Source: JACQFK01 sp964619955 (GTDB lineage: Bacteria; Planctomycetota; MHYJ01; JACPRB01). From it: a DNA stretch of 64,000 bases. The translations under genes were made by a program, and so were the position numbers. The notes beneath the pieces were generated by a model, which was not told the DNA's origin, did no database searches, and saw nothing but the letters and a program-made list of their open reading frames with translations. Positions 52,501 through 59,326 of the stretch are shown here, in pieces; the stretch's first letter is position 1; each line of letters starts with the position of its first letter. Where the stretch lies: the NCBI GenBank assembly GCA_964619955.1, contig CAZUJF010000014.1, positions 1-64,000 of the forward strand, in the 5' to 3' direction.

Positions 52501-52928
52501 TCGGCCCACTGTTTCCAGCCGGCGCGCACGATCGGGTATTTCAGGCGGTAGGGGCCGTAGATCCGGCGGGGCAGCGTGTAGCCCTTGTTGCAGGTGCGGG
52601 GCCCCCAGTTCCAGGTGGTCGAGTTCCCGTAGAGATCCTTGATCTTGCCCATCTCGTAGGGGGCCTCGGTCCGCAGGGCGATCCCGTTGCGGACGAACGC
52701 GCGCAGCCGGCAGGCGTGCGTGTCGTTGGGCGAGCAGACGAAGGTGAACGTCGAGTCGTAGCGGTACTGGTCGCGGTAGGTCTTCTCCCAGTCCCGGTCC
52801 GGATACGTGGAGAGGGGATTCTCGGTGTGCGACTCGAAGAGGCGCAGGCCGAAGGCGCTTCCGGGGACGGCGACGGAGGCCGCGCCGGCGACGGCGCCTC
52901 CGAGGAACTTCCGACGGCTCAGATCCAT
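49500..52928 (-). CDS. nxrA: Periplasmic nitrite oxidoreductase/nitrate reductase-type molybdopterin alpha subunit
   Basis: A 1142-aa molybdopterin oxidoreductase of the type II DMSO-reductase family, with the length of Nitrospira and anammox NxrA. A twin-arginine signal (SRRKFLGGAVAGAAS) exports it. The iron-sulfur ligand pattern is C65-x3-D69-x3-C73 ... C113, with Asp in the second place. HGDQAPGHP near residue 273 holds the putative Mo-ligating Asp, and LHIAVGKNLVENK, YWIPTRPNSD and SSWMESETHEITGS are typical of the family. Catalysis is nitrite to nitrate or the reverse; sequence cannot decide. The start has AGGAG 6 nt upstream, 10 bp after the HEXXH gene. Confidence 0.87.
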   Translation of the reverse strand: MDLSRRKFLGGAVAGAASVAVPGSAFGLRLFESHTENPLSTYPDRDWEKTYRDQYRYDSTFTFVCSPNDTHACRLRAFVRNGIALRTEAPYEMGKIKDLYGNSTTWNWGPRTCNKGYTLPRRIYGPYRLKYPIVRAGWKQWADDGFPYLTPELRTKYKFDSRGSDRFLRLPWEQAFSYIAAGLTSVAKQYSGAEGAQRLRDEGYEPEMIEAAEGAGTRTIKCRGGMGLLGVLGKYGMYRVSNTLALVDAHVRGVGPDKAKGGRVWDNYTWHGDQAPGHPYVHGLQASDVDFNELRYSKLHIAVGKNLVENKMADSHWFIEIMDRGGKIVTITPEFSPPATKADYWIPTRPNSDTALWLGIAKILIDRKLYDEPFVKSFTDFPLLVRTDTLQRLKAKDLDAAHVCPKLPYSYDYQGLTAEQHKQICCPVVWDKKAGAPKPLHREQVGAKFDVDCALDGRFKVKLADGKEVEVIPLWEMYKEHLKDYDLDTVHEITHSPKELIERLANDIATIKPVAIHIGEGINHWFHATLMNRAEYLPLILTGNIGVPGAGCHTWAGNYKAALFQGSPWTGKGFKNWVAEDPFHPDLNAETDGKDIHVGAYARDEAVAYWNHGDKPLVVNTPKYGRKCFTGKTSMPSPTKALMFTNVNLINNAKWAYEMIKNVDPKINMIVSIDIEMTASIEYADFGLPASSWMESETHEITGSCSNPFFQIWKGGIKPLYDSKDDLKILAGITAALGDLHKDQRFRDYWKFAHENREDVYIQRLMDASTTLRGYKFKDIMDGKYGEPGSCLMMFRTHPRTTFWEQIKENAPFYTDTGRLHAYCDIPEAITFGENFIVHREGPEATPYLPNVIVSSNPWVRPDDFGIPPEEMDAEARHVRNIKMAWKDAKLTKNPLWEKGFKFYCLTPKTRHRVHSQWSSCDWNMIWDSNFGDPQRHDLRSPGVGEHQIHLNPQAARDLGIHDGDYVYVDSNPADRPYRGARPDDPFYRVARCMLRVKYNPAYPYSIVMMKHAPYIATERSVKAHETRPDGRALSAETGYQSNLRYGSQQSITRGWLMPMHQTDTLFHKQKVNMGFVFGVEGDNHMVNTTPKETLVKITKAENGGLQGIGRWKQGMGGTSPGSEDAAMQQYINGKMIEVDRG

Positions 52929-52938
52929 GGGGAATCTC

Positions 52939-53811
52939 CTACCAGTGGCCTGACTTGAATTCGTAGAGCTCGACGCAGCGTTCGCAAAGGCCGTCCTCGG
53001 CGGACCAGGCGGGGAAGTCCTCGTGGACCCGGTCGGCCAGGACCCGGTCCTGCTCGCGGCTGGGGAAGGTCCAGTGGAACGTGGAGAACTGGCAGAGCGG
53101 GCAGCGCCCCCCGGGGTAGCCCCGGACGGGCACCTTCGCGAAGCGGGTCAGCAGCAGGCGGGGGTCCGCCGCGAAGTCCACCAGCTCGGCATGGGAGTAG
53201 AAGGCGCCCGCGCAGAATCCCTCGAAGGCCGCGGACCGGATCGGGAGATCCACGCCGGACCAGAAACGCATGACGTGTTCGCCCCAGACCTGGTGGCTTC
53301 TCAGGGGCGCCTGGCCCCGCCGCTCCGTCCGGGCGTCCGTATGGGCCCCCCAGAGGACCGAAAGGCGGTCGCAGGCGACCGTATCCAGCGGGGGCGGAAG
53401 TTTCGGATAGGCGAACTCCGGGAGGAGCATGTCCGCCACATGGGACCACTCGTGACGCAGCCTCAGCGTCAGCTGGAGGAGGTCGTCGAAGCGCTCGGGG
53501 AACAGCTTCACCAGCATCGCCGTCCGGGAATCGGGCAGGAAGCAGCCCTCGAGCTCCTCGGGCGCGCTCACGCGCACCGGCAGGTCGACGGCGGGGAACT
53601 CCCGCTGGACCGACACGAAGGGCTGGTCCAGGCCGAGGGACAGGAACAGGTACTTGTGGAGGCTGGCGAGGCGCCCCTCGTCGCGGTGCACTCCGGCCGC
53701 CACCAGGGCATCGAAGAGCCGGTGATATTCCGTCCCGGCCCCCCTGCGTCCGGCGTCGACCTCCCGCCGGACGACCGTTTCCACCAAGTGCGGCTCGAAG
53801 CTGATGGTCAT
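52939..53811 (-). CDS. HEXXH-motif protein with C-terminal zinc-ribbon, first gene of the Nxr operon
   Basis: A 290-aa protein of unknown family. HEWSH near residue 128 (LRLRHEWSHVADM) matches the HEXXH zinc-protease signature. The C-terminus has CPLC and CERC, likely a zinc ribbon. There is no signal peptide or membrane helix, so it is cytoplasmic. As the operon's first gene it might help mature or check the molybdoenzyme, but this is a guess. The ATG at 53811 overlaps a palindrome copy. The predicted sigma54 transcription start is only a few bases upstream, suggesting a leaderless message. The longer frame to 53898 would run through the promoter. Confidence 0.72.
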   Translation of the reverse strand: MTISFEPHLVETVVRREVDAGRRGAGTEYHRLFDALVAAGVHRDEGRLASLHKYLFLSLGLDQPFVSVQREFPAVDLPVRVSAPEELEGCFLPDSRTAMLVKLFPERFDDLLQLTLRLRHEWSHVADMLLPEFAYPKLPPPLDTVACDRLSVLWGAHTDARTERRGQAPLRSHQVWGEHVMRFWSGVDLPIRSAAFEGFCAGAFYSHAELVDFAADPRLLLTRFAKVPVRGYPGGRCPLCQFSTFHWTFPSREQDRVLADRVHEDFPAWSAEDGLCERCVELYEFKSGHW

Positions 53812-53826
53812 CCAGGTTAACCAACA
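53803..53826 (-). promoter_or_regulatory. Palindrome copy overlapping the start of the Nxr operon
   Basis: Coding-strand TTGGTTAACCTGGATGACC: left arm TTAACC intact, right arm degenerate and overlapping the ATG at 53811. It directly follows the sigma54 box, so bound protein would block initiation. Confidence 0.4.
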
Positions 53827-53841
53827 GCAAGCGGCGGGCCA
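53826..53841 (-). promoter_or_regulatory. Sigma54 (-24/-12) promoter of the Nxr operon
   Basis: Coding-strand TGGCCCGCCGCTTGCT matches TGGCACGnnnnTTGCT with one mismatch. GG and GC lie 10 nt apart. Predicted transcription start is near 53815. Confidence 0.75.
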
Positions 53842-53882
53842 CGCTCGAAAGGGCCTGGGCGCCTGGAAATCGGGGGTGCAGT

Positions 53883-53925
53883 GACCTTTCGGTCTCAAAG
53901 CCCCTGTTTCAGTGACCGATCGGTC
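53883..53925. promoter_or_regulatory. Paired GACC-N4-GGTC activator sites upstream of the Nxr operon
   Basis: Proximal site GACCTTTCGGTC (53883-53894) and distal site GACCGATCGGTC (53914-53925), centre spacing 31 bp. The proximal site is 41 bp from the sigma54 box. The same pair, order and spacing occurs before the porin (55401-55443). A TetR-like operator was considered but the promoter class favours an enhancer-binding protein. Confidence 0.7.
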
Positions 53926-53988
53926 TCGGATTCCGGGCGGGTACTTCCCCCTTTGCGACTGCGGAATTTTCCGCTGCCGACGCGCGCC

Positions 53989-55293
53989 TTACATCTCGAT
54001 GGTCAGCTGCAGGAACACCCAGTCCATGTCGCGGTCCGTACCCGGGGTGTTCTCGATGTAGGAACCCGCGAACACGTGGGACCAGCCGGCCCAGAGCTTG
54101 ACGTGCTTCGTGGCCGCGAAGCGGACGTGGAGGTCGAGTTCGCTGCCGATGCGGTCCCCGGCCGAACCGGTCGCGTCGCGCCGGACCGCGGCGCCGGTGG
54201 CGTTGTACCAGGCGTCCTCCTCCTGATCGAGCCGGAAGACGTGGAAGTCGAGATGCAGGCTCAGGGCTTCCTCGGGGGCGATTTTGAAGTAGACGGCGAA
54301 GTCGCGGCCGTTCTTGAACGCGAAGATGTCGGCGACGCCCTGATAGAGGTGCCCGAAGGGGAAGAGCGGGTCGAACGTCTCGATCGTCCCGTCCGCGGCA
54401 TCGCTGTCGCCGCTGGCGTGCGTGTACTCGACGCCGAGGCGGGGTTTCCACGCGACGTCGAGCGTGTAGCCGAGCGTCAGCGCCGCCGCCCAGGCGCGGA
54501 CGCTGTCGTCGTCGACGCTGCCCCGCTGCAGCATGCCCTCGGCGGAGTAGTCGAGGCCGAGCGCCCTGCCTTTGGCCCGCAGGCCGAACGTGTAGTCGCG
54601 CCGGTCGTGGACCGCGGCGGGGATCGACTCCCCGGGCTGGCTGTTGTCGTTCAGCAGCCGCCCGAAAACGTAGAGGTCGACCTCGTGGTTCTCCAGGCCC
54701 GTGAAGGAGCCGTAGAGCCCCCAGAAGTCCTGGTCGTCCTCGGCCCCCGTGCCCTCCTTGATGACCGTGTAGAACGCCTCGGCCCAGAAGATCTTCGTGC
54801 CGTAGCGGACGCGGCCGCCGTCCCAGGCCCGCCCGATGTTGCTCCAGTCCAGAGGGCTGACCAGGCGCTGGTCTCCGTACTGGAACTCCTGACGCCCGAT
54901 CTTGACCGAGAGGCCGCTCTCGAGGATGTCCTTGAACTCGACGAAGGCCTGGTGGACGTCGAAGTTGTTCTCGTCGCTGGCGACCGAAGCCTCGTCGCCG
55001 AAGGTGCGCTGGTCCTGGGGCTGGAAGAAGACGTCGATGTTGTCCGCGAGCTTCAGCTTGAGGTTGAGCCGGATCCGGGAGAGGTAGATGTCGTCGTCCT
55101 CGCGGGACGCCGCCGAGTCGGTGTAGGAGAGGAGATCCCGGTACTCGGCGCGGAGGCAGACCTGTCCGCCGAGGCTGATCCGCTCGGAGAGGATCTTGAT
55201 CAGGGCGTCCGCGGACGGAAGAGCGGCGGCGGGTTCGTCGGGTTTCGCCGGATTCGCCTGGAGGCAGAAGCAGAGCACGAGGCCAAGCAGCAT
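53989..55293 (-). CDS. Alginate-export-type outer-membrane porin
   Basis: A 434-aa outer-membrane beta-barrel. Short signal peptide (MLLGLVLCFCLQA). The body has alternating amphipathic strands typical of the AlgE/alginate_exp family (YLSRIRLNLKLKLADNIDVFFQPQ, VKIGRQEFQYGDQRLVSPLDW, HLDFHVFRL) and ends in Met, short of the usual final aromatic residue. Similar porins in anammox genomes are thought to pass small anions. With its sigma54 promoter and sites identical in layout to those of the Nxr operon, a role in nitrite or nitrate passage is plausible (inference). GAGGAG precedes the start. Confidence 0.78.
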   Translation of the reverse strand: MLLGLVLCFCLQANPAKPDEPAAALPSADALIKILSERISLGGQVCLRAEYRDLLSYTDSAASREDDDIYLSRIRLNLKLKLADNIDVFFQPQDQRTFGDEASVASDENNFDVHQAFVEFKDILESGLSVKIGRQEFQYGDQRLVSPLDWSNIGRAWDGGRVRYGTKIFWAEAFYTVIKEGTGAEDDQDFWGLYGSFTGLENHEVDLYVFGRLLNDNSQPGESIPAAVHDRRDYTFGLRAKGRALGLDYSAEGMLQRGSVDDDSVRAWAAALTLGYTLDVAWKPRLGVEYTHASGDSDAADGTIETFDPLFPFGHLYQGVADIFAFKNGRDFAVYFKIAPEEALSLHLDFHVFRLDQEEDAWYNATGAAVRRDATGSAGDRIGSELDLHVRFAATKHVKLWAGWSHVFAGSYIENTPGTDRDMDWVFLQLTIEM

Positions 55294-55342
55294 GGAGATC
55301 TCCTCATTCAGGCGGGGACACAGCGTCTCCCCCGGGTCTTAT

Positions 55343-55358
55343 AGCAAACCGCGGGCCA
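55343..55358 (-). promoter_or_regulatory. Sigma54 (-24/-12) promoter of the porin gene
   Basis: Coding-strand TGGCCCGCGGTTTGCT matches the sigma54 consensus with one mismatch and differs from the Nxr promoter at only two bases. Predicted start near 55332, about 39 bp before the gene. Confidence 0.75.
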
Positions 55359-55400
55359 GCGGCAGAAGCACGAACGCCGCCGCGCTTCGCGGACGCCAGG

Positions 55401-55443
55401 GACCCTTTGGTCCCTGAACCCGGCCTGGGATGACCGATGGGTC
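55401..55443. promoter_or_regulatory. Paired GACC-N4-GGTC activator sites upstream of the porin gene
   Basis: Proximal GACCCTTTGGTC (55401-55412, extending to a perfect 8-bp inverted repeat at 55397-55416) and distal GACCGATGGGTC (55432-55443), spaced 31 bp, 42 bp from the sigma54 box. It mirrors the Nxr-operon pair. Confidence 0.7.
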
Positions 55444-55453
55444 CCCCTCCGGC

Positions 55454-56797
55454 TCAGAAGCCCCCGTTGAGGCCGTGCTTCAGGAGCTTCCGGTAGAGGT
55501 GGCGCAGCGTGATGCCCAGCTGCTCCGCGGCCAGGGCCTTGTCCCCGCGCGCGCCCGACAGGACCGCCTCGATGTGCCGCTTCTCCGCGTTGTGCAGCGA
55601 CAGGGGGTTGCTGGTCGGCGGGGCGTCCGTATCGATGCCCAGATCCCCCGCTTCGATGACGGGGCCCGGCGTGATCAGGCAGGCCCGCTGGAGCACGTTG
55701 CCCAGCTCCCGGATGTTGCCGGGCCAGCCGTAGGAGACGAGGGCGGCCTCGGCGTCCGGCGCCAGGGTCTTGGGGTGGTTCCGGAGCGGGGAGTGCCGGG
55801 AGAGGAAGTACTGGCTCAGGAGGCGGATGTCCTCCGGGCGCTGGCGGAGCGGGGGGATGCGGAAGCGCAGGACGTTGAGGCGGTGGAAGAGGTCCTCGCG
55901 GAAGGTCCCCTTCTTGGAGAGGGCCTCCAGGTCCTGGTTCGTGGCCGCCAGGATCCGGACGTCCGCGCGGATCTCGGCCGGGTCCCCGAGGCGCCGGTAG
56001 GTGTTCCGCTCGATCAGGCGCAGCAGCTTGGCCTGGACGGCGGGGGAGATGTGGCCGATCTCGTCGATCAGCAGGGTGCCCCCCTCCGCGATGGTGACGA
56101 GTCCCGGGCGCGTCTCGTCCGCCCCGGTGTAGGCGCCGCGCTGGTGGCCGAAGAGTTCGCGCTCCAGGAGCTGGTCGGAGAGGGTGCCGCAGTCGACCAC
56201 GATGAAGGGCCCCTCGCTCCTCCGGCTCCGGCGGTGGAGGAAATGCGCGAGCACCTCCTTGCCCGTGCCGGACTCGCCCTCGATGAGGATGGTCGCGTCC
56301 GAGGGGGCGACGCGCTCGGCGGTTTCCACCAGGCTCTTCATGCCCGCCGCGGCGTAGATGAAGTCCTCGGGGGAGGACAGATGGTGGAGCACCTCCTCCT
56401 TGACGCGCCGGTCCCGGGTCAGGGCGCCGTGTTCGAGGGCCTTCTCGATCGTCACGTCGAGCTCGGCGGTCCGCACGGGCTTCGTGAGGAAGCCGCTGGC
56501 CCCCCGCTTCATCGCCGTGATGGCGGCCTCGATCGAACCCTGGCCCGTGACGATGATGACCTCCAGGAAGGGCCAGCGGTCGCGCGCCAGCTGGAGCAGC
56601 GTCAGTCCGTCCATCCCGGGCATGCGGATGTCGAAGAGGGCCACGTCGAAGGACTCCCGCGAAAGCAGGCCCAGGGCCGTCTCGGCGTCCGGGGCGGCAT
56701 GCACCTCGAAGCCGCGGTGTTCGAAGCGCTCCTTCATCGTCTCGCGGAATCCCGCCTCGTCGTCGGCGATCAGGAGCCGGATGCGGCGTGCGGGCAT
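55454..56797 (-). CDS. NtrC-family sigma54-dependent response regulator
   Basis: A 447-aa regulator. Receiver domain 1-120 (LLIADDEAGFRETM with the DD pair, phospho-Asp in VALFDIRMPGMDG, Lys in FLTKPV). AAA+ domain about 140-375: GESGTGKE (Walker A), GHQRGAYTGAD (GAFTGA loop with Tyr for Phe), GGTLLIDEIGH (Walker B). Fis-type helix-turn-helix at the C-terminus (LAAEQLGITLRHLYRKLLKHG). It activates sigma54 promoters. The kinase gene ends 1 bp upstream. The start at 56797 is chosen over the longer frame that continues inside the kinase gene. The likely targets are the Nxr and porin promoters. Confidence 0.92.
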   Translation of the reverse strand: MPARRIRLLIADDEAGFRETMKERFEHRGFEVHAAPDAETALGLLSRESFDVALFDIRMPGMDGLTLLQLARDRWPFLEVIIVTGQGSIEAAITAMKRGASGFLTKPVRTAELDVTIEKALEHGALTRDRRVKEEVLHHLSSPEDFIYAAAGMKSLVETAERVAPSDATILIEGESGTGKEVLAHFLHRRSRRSEGPFIVVDCGTLSDQLLERELFGHQRGAYTGADETRPGLVTIAEGGTLLIDEIGHISPAVQAKLLRLIERNTYRRLGDPAEIRADVRILAATNQDLEALSKKGTFREDLFHRLNVLRFRIPPLRQRPEDIRLLSQYFLSRHSPLRNHPKTLAPDAEAALVSYGWPGNIRELGNVLQRACLITPGPVIEAGDLGIDTDAPPTSNPLSLHNAEKRHIEAVLSGARGDKALAAEQLGITLRHLYRKLLKHGLNGGF

Positions 56798-56798
56798 G

Positions 56799-58610
56799 TC
56801 AGGCCCCCTCCGTTCCGGCGTCCCGCCGCAGGGTGACGGAGAAGGTCGTCCCGAGCTCGGCGCTGGTGGCGACCCCGATCTTCCCGCCCATCGCCTCCAC
56901 CATCCGGTGGCAGAGGAAGAGGCCGAGCCCCGTGCCGCGGCCCACCGGCTTGGTCGTGAAGAAGGGTTCGAAGATGCGGGGCAGCACGTCGGGGGGGATG
57001 CCGGGCCCGGCGTCATGGACGGACACGCCGACGGAGTCCTCGGCCGCGAAGGTCCGGAGCTCCACCGCCCCCTCCGGCCCCGCCGCATCCCGCGCGTTCA
57101 GGAGCAGGTTGAGGACCACGTTCTGCAGCAGGCGGGGATTGGCCCGGGCGGTCGGGATGCCGGGGTCCAGCAGCAGCTTCGGGGAGATCCGGCTGCCGCC
57201 CAGGCGGACGAGCTCCCGCATGCACTCGTTGACGTTCGTGGGGGAGCGCTCCTGGTCCTCCTTCCGGGCGAGGCCCAGCAGCGCGTCGATGATCTCCTTG
57301 CAGCGGTAGACATGGTCCGAGATCCGGTGGAGGTGCTTGGGGAAGGGGGCGTCGAGCCGCCGTTCGTCCGCCAGCTCCCGGAGATAGTCCGTGCTGGCGG
57401 AGATGGAGGCGAGGGGGTTGTTGAGCTCGTGGGCGATGCCCGAGGCCAGGGTGCCCACGGCCGCGAGCTTGCTGCTCTGGTACAGCTGCTCCTCCATGCG
57501 GCGCTCCAAGGTCACGTCCTGGATGAGCAGCAGGCGCGTCGACAGGTGCTCCGAGGCGTCGCGGACCAGCGTCTGGGTGACCAGGTAGCGGCGGTCCCCG
57601 CGGACGTGGTCGAGGGAGCAGGGGCGTCCGTTCTGGGCGGCTTCGCGGGCGCCGCAGCCCTCGCAGGGGAGGGACCGCCCGGCCAGGGCCTGGTGGCAGG
57701 TCTCCCCGGGGCGGGCCGCGGGGAACCAGCGCCCGGCCTGGTCGTTGGTCCAGGTGACCCGGCCTTCCGAGTCCAGGATCACGAGGCCCGCGCCGATGCC
57801 CTGGATGATGCCGTCGAGCTTCTCCTTCTCCCCCGCGAGCTCCGCCGTCGCCTGGTGGAGGTCGCTCATGATCGTGGTGATGAAGTGCGTGGCGATGAAG
57901 ACCGCCGCCGCGAAGGCCAGCAGCAGGCCGAGGAGGAAGTTGTTCGTGAAGACGGGGAGGAAGTCGAGGCGGTGGGAGGGGATCCATCCCAGGAGTTCGA
58001 AGAGGGCCATGCCCGCGAAGAGGGAGAAGGCGACGCCGGCGATCAGGTGGCTTTCCCAGCGGCTCAGCAGGATGCCCGCGATGATCACGTGGAAGAGGTA
58101 GAAGAGGAAGAAGGGGTTCGCGGCGCCCCCGGAGTAGTGGAGGAGCCCCGTGAGGGAGACGAGATCGAGCAGGATCTGCGCGGGGGCGGAGGCCCGGGGC
58201 GGCGGGTCCCGGCGGGCCAGCACCCCGAACACCGCGTTGTAGCCCGCCATGAGGCCGATGATCGCGGCCATCGGCAGGAGGGAGGCGGCGGGAAGCAGGT
58301 GCAGCAGGGGCCCCGTCGCCGTGACCGTCAGGGCGACCCCCAGCACGGCCACCCAGCGAAGACGGACCAGCCAGAGGAGGCGGTGGCGCAGTCCGGAGAG
58401 GCGGGTACCGGCGGAGGGGAGATCCTGGTGGAGCGAGACCGCCAGCCCGGCGAGCAGCAGGGAGGCGACCGATCCCCGGAGCAGGTGGCTGGCGTGCAGC
58501 ACCTGGGCGGAGGCGCCCTCCAAGAGGACCTGCTCCAGCACCTCGTAGCCGGCGAAGATCGCCCCCCACGCGGCCAGCACGGGGACGAACCAGCGGCGAT
58601 ATCCCGTCAT
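56799..58610 (-). CDS. Membrane sensor histidine kinase with Cys-rich PAS domain
   Basis: A 603-aa sensor kinase. About six membrane helices lie in residues 8-245. A PAS domain (about 265-385) has a Cys cluster CHQALAGRSLPCEGCG ... C that could bind a metal or sense redox state. HisKA follows with the phosphorylated His in GIAHELNNPLASIS, then HATPase_c (NVVLNLLLNARDA, DAGPGIPPDVLPRIFEPF, GRGTGLGLFLCHRM). It pairs with the NtrC-type regulator. GAGGGA precedes the start. The signal is unknown; nitrite, NO or redox state would suit its context. It is preceded by its own sigma54 promoter. Confidence 0.9.
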   Translation of the reverse strand: MTGYRRWFVPVLAAWGAIFAGYEVLEQVLLEGASAQVLHASHLLRGSVASLLLAGLAVSLHQDLPSAGTRLSGLRHRLLWLVRLRWVAVLGVALTVTATGPLLHLLPAASLLPMAAIIGLMAGYNAVFGVLARRDPPPRASAPAQILLDLVSLTGLLHYSGGAANPFFLFYLFHVIIAGILLSRWESHLIAGVAFSLFAGMALFELLGWIPSHRLDFLPVFTNNFLLGLLLAFAAAVFIATHFITTIMSDLHQATAELAGEKEKLDGIIQGIGAGLVILDSEGRVTWTNDQAGRWFPAARPGETCHQALAGRSLPCEGCGAREAAQNGRPCSLDHVRGDRRYLVTQTLVRDASEHLSTRLLLIQDVTLERRMEEQLYQSSKLAAVGTLASGIAHELNNPLASISASTDYLRELADERRLDAPFPKHLHRISDHVYRCKEIIDALLGLARKEDQERSPTNVNECMRELVRLGGSRISPKLLLDPGIPTARANPRLLQNVVLNLLLNARDAAGPEGAVELRTFAAEDSVGVSVHDAGPGIPPDVLPRIFEPFFTTKPVGRGTGLGLFLCHRMVEAMGGKIGVATSAELGTTFSVTLRRDAGTEGA

Positions 58611-58649
58611 CGGGGTTCCCTCGGAGCCCAAGCTTCCAAGGCGGGTAGG

Positions 58650-58665
58650 AGCAAACCGCGTTCCA
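58650..58665 (-). promoter_or_regulatory. Sigma54 (-24/-12) promoter of the two-component system
   Basis: Coding-strand TGGAACGCGGTTTGCT differs from TGGCACGnnnnTTGCT at one position. Predicted start near 58639, about 30 bp before the kinase. No GACC-N4-GGTC pair lies upstream; a CGGGATATCCCG palindrome at 58699-58710 may serve another activator or be part of the upstream gene's terminator. Confidence 0.65.
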
Positions 58666-58751
58666 CGCGGAAACCCCCTTGCGGGATCCGGGTCTTTCCG
58701 GGATATCCCGCGGATTTGCGTGGAATTCCGGGGGCGAGGCGGGGTCTCGGA

Positions 58752-59246
58752 TTACTCTTCCGGGAGCCGGAGATCCTCGGCGGACGGCCCGGAATCCAGA
58801 ATCGACGAGGGCGTATGGGCCTCTTCCCGCTCCATCATGTCCAGGAAGAAGGCGCTCAGGGTCGGATCCTGTGACAGCTCGGCGAGGCTCCGGTAGAACT
58901 CGCAGGACTGGTTCTCCAGGCGCTCCACGAACGCCAGCAGCTGCTCCGTCTCCGGCCGGAGCCGGCCCGCATCCTGAAGGCAGGCCGGGAAGTGCCGCTT
59001 GAGCATCTCGTGCACGCCGACGCGATCCAGCCTCCACGACTCCGGCCAGTCCACGCCCTCCTCGGTGCGGCGGACGACCTCCTCGTGGGCCTCCTCGTCC
59101 CGCGCCATGTCCCCGAGCACGCGGGCCAGGCGCCGGGATTGGGGCCGGGCCCGGCGGGACAGCGCCCTCAGGAGGCGGGCGCAGCGTTGTTCGGCCAGGC
59201 GGCACAGGTGGAGGTGTTCCTTGGGCGAGAGGTCCCGGATGTGCAT
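58752..59246 (-). CDS. Rubrerythrin/ferritin-like diiron protein
   Basis: A 164-aa all-helical cytoplasmic protein. Two ExxH motifs (MARDEEAHEEV and MMEREEAHT), each with a Glu elsewhere in its helix, match the diiron ligands of ferritin-like rubrerythrins. There is no C-terminal rubredoxin Cys motif, so it is a stripped-down member. Likely role: peroxide or iron handling. It is divergent from the GH10 gene. GGAGG precedes the start at 59246. Confidence 0.72.
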   Translation of the reverse strand: MHIRDLSPKEHLHLCRLAEQRCARLLRALSRRARPQSRRLARVLGDMARDEEAHEEVVRRTEEGVDWPESWRLDRVGVHEMLKRHFPACLQDAGRLRPETEQLLAFVERLENQSCEFYRSLAELSQDPTLSAFFLDMMEREEAHTPSSILDSGPSAEDLRLPEE

Positions 59247-59290
59247 CGTTTCCTCCTTCGGGGCGGCGTCATGGCGGCCCCGGCTCCGCT

Positions 59291-59317
59291 TATATAGATA
59301 TACAGGTTAATTAAATA
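59291..59317 (+). promoter_or_regulatory. Palindrome copy upstream of the GH10 gene
   Basis: TAGATATACAGGTTAATTAA: TATA-like left arm and intact GGTTA right arm, 10 bp before the ATG at 59327; one of the most AT-rich stretches of the window. Confidence 0.5.
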
Positions 59318-59326
59318 AGGGGTTGT

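Noticed and set aside
53883..53925. The GACC-N4-GGTC repeats as a TetR operator
   Set aside because: The half-sites could fit, but a second copy of the pair at the same distance from a sigma54 box at the porin, next to an NtrC-type regulator, fits an enhancer-binding protein better. No TetR gene is seen in the window.
58699..58710. CGGGATATCCCG as the enhancer of the two-component promoter
   Set aside because: It does not match the GACC-N4-GGTC sites and lies close to the stop of the rubrerythrin-like gene, so it is mentioned only as an unassigned palindrome.
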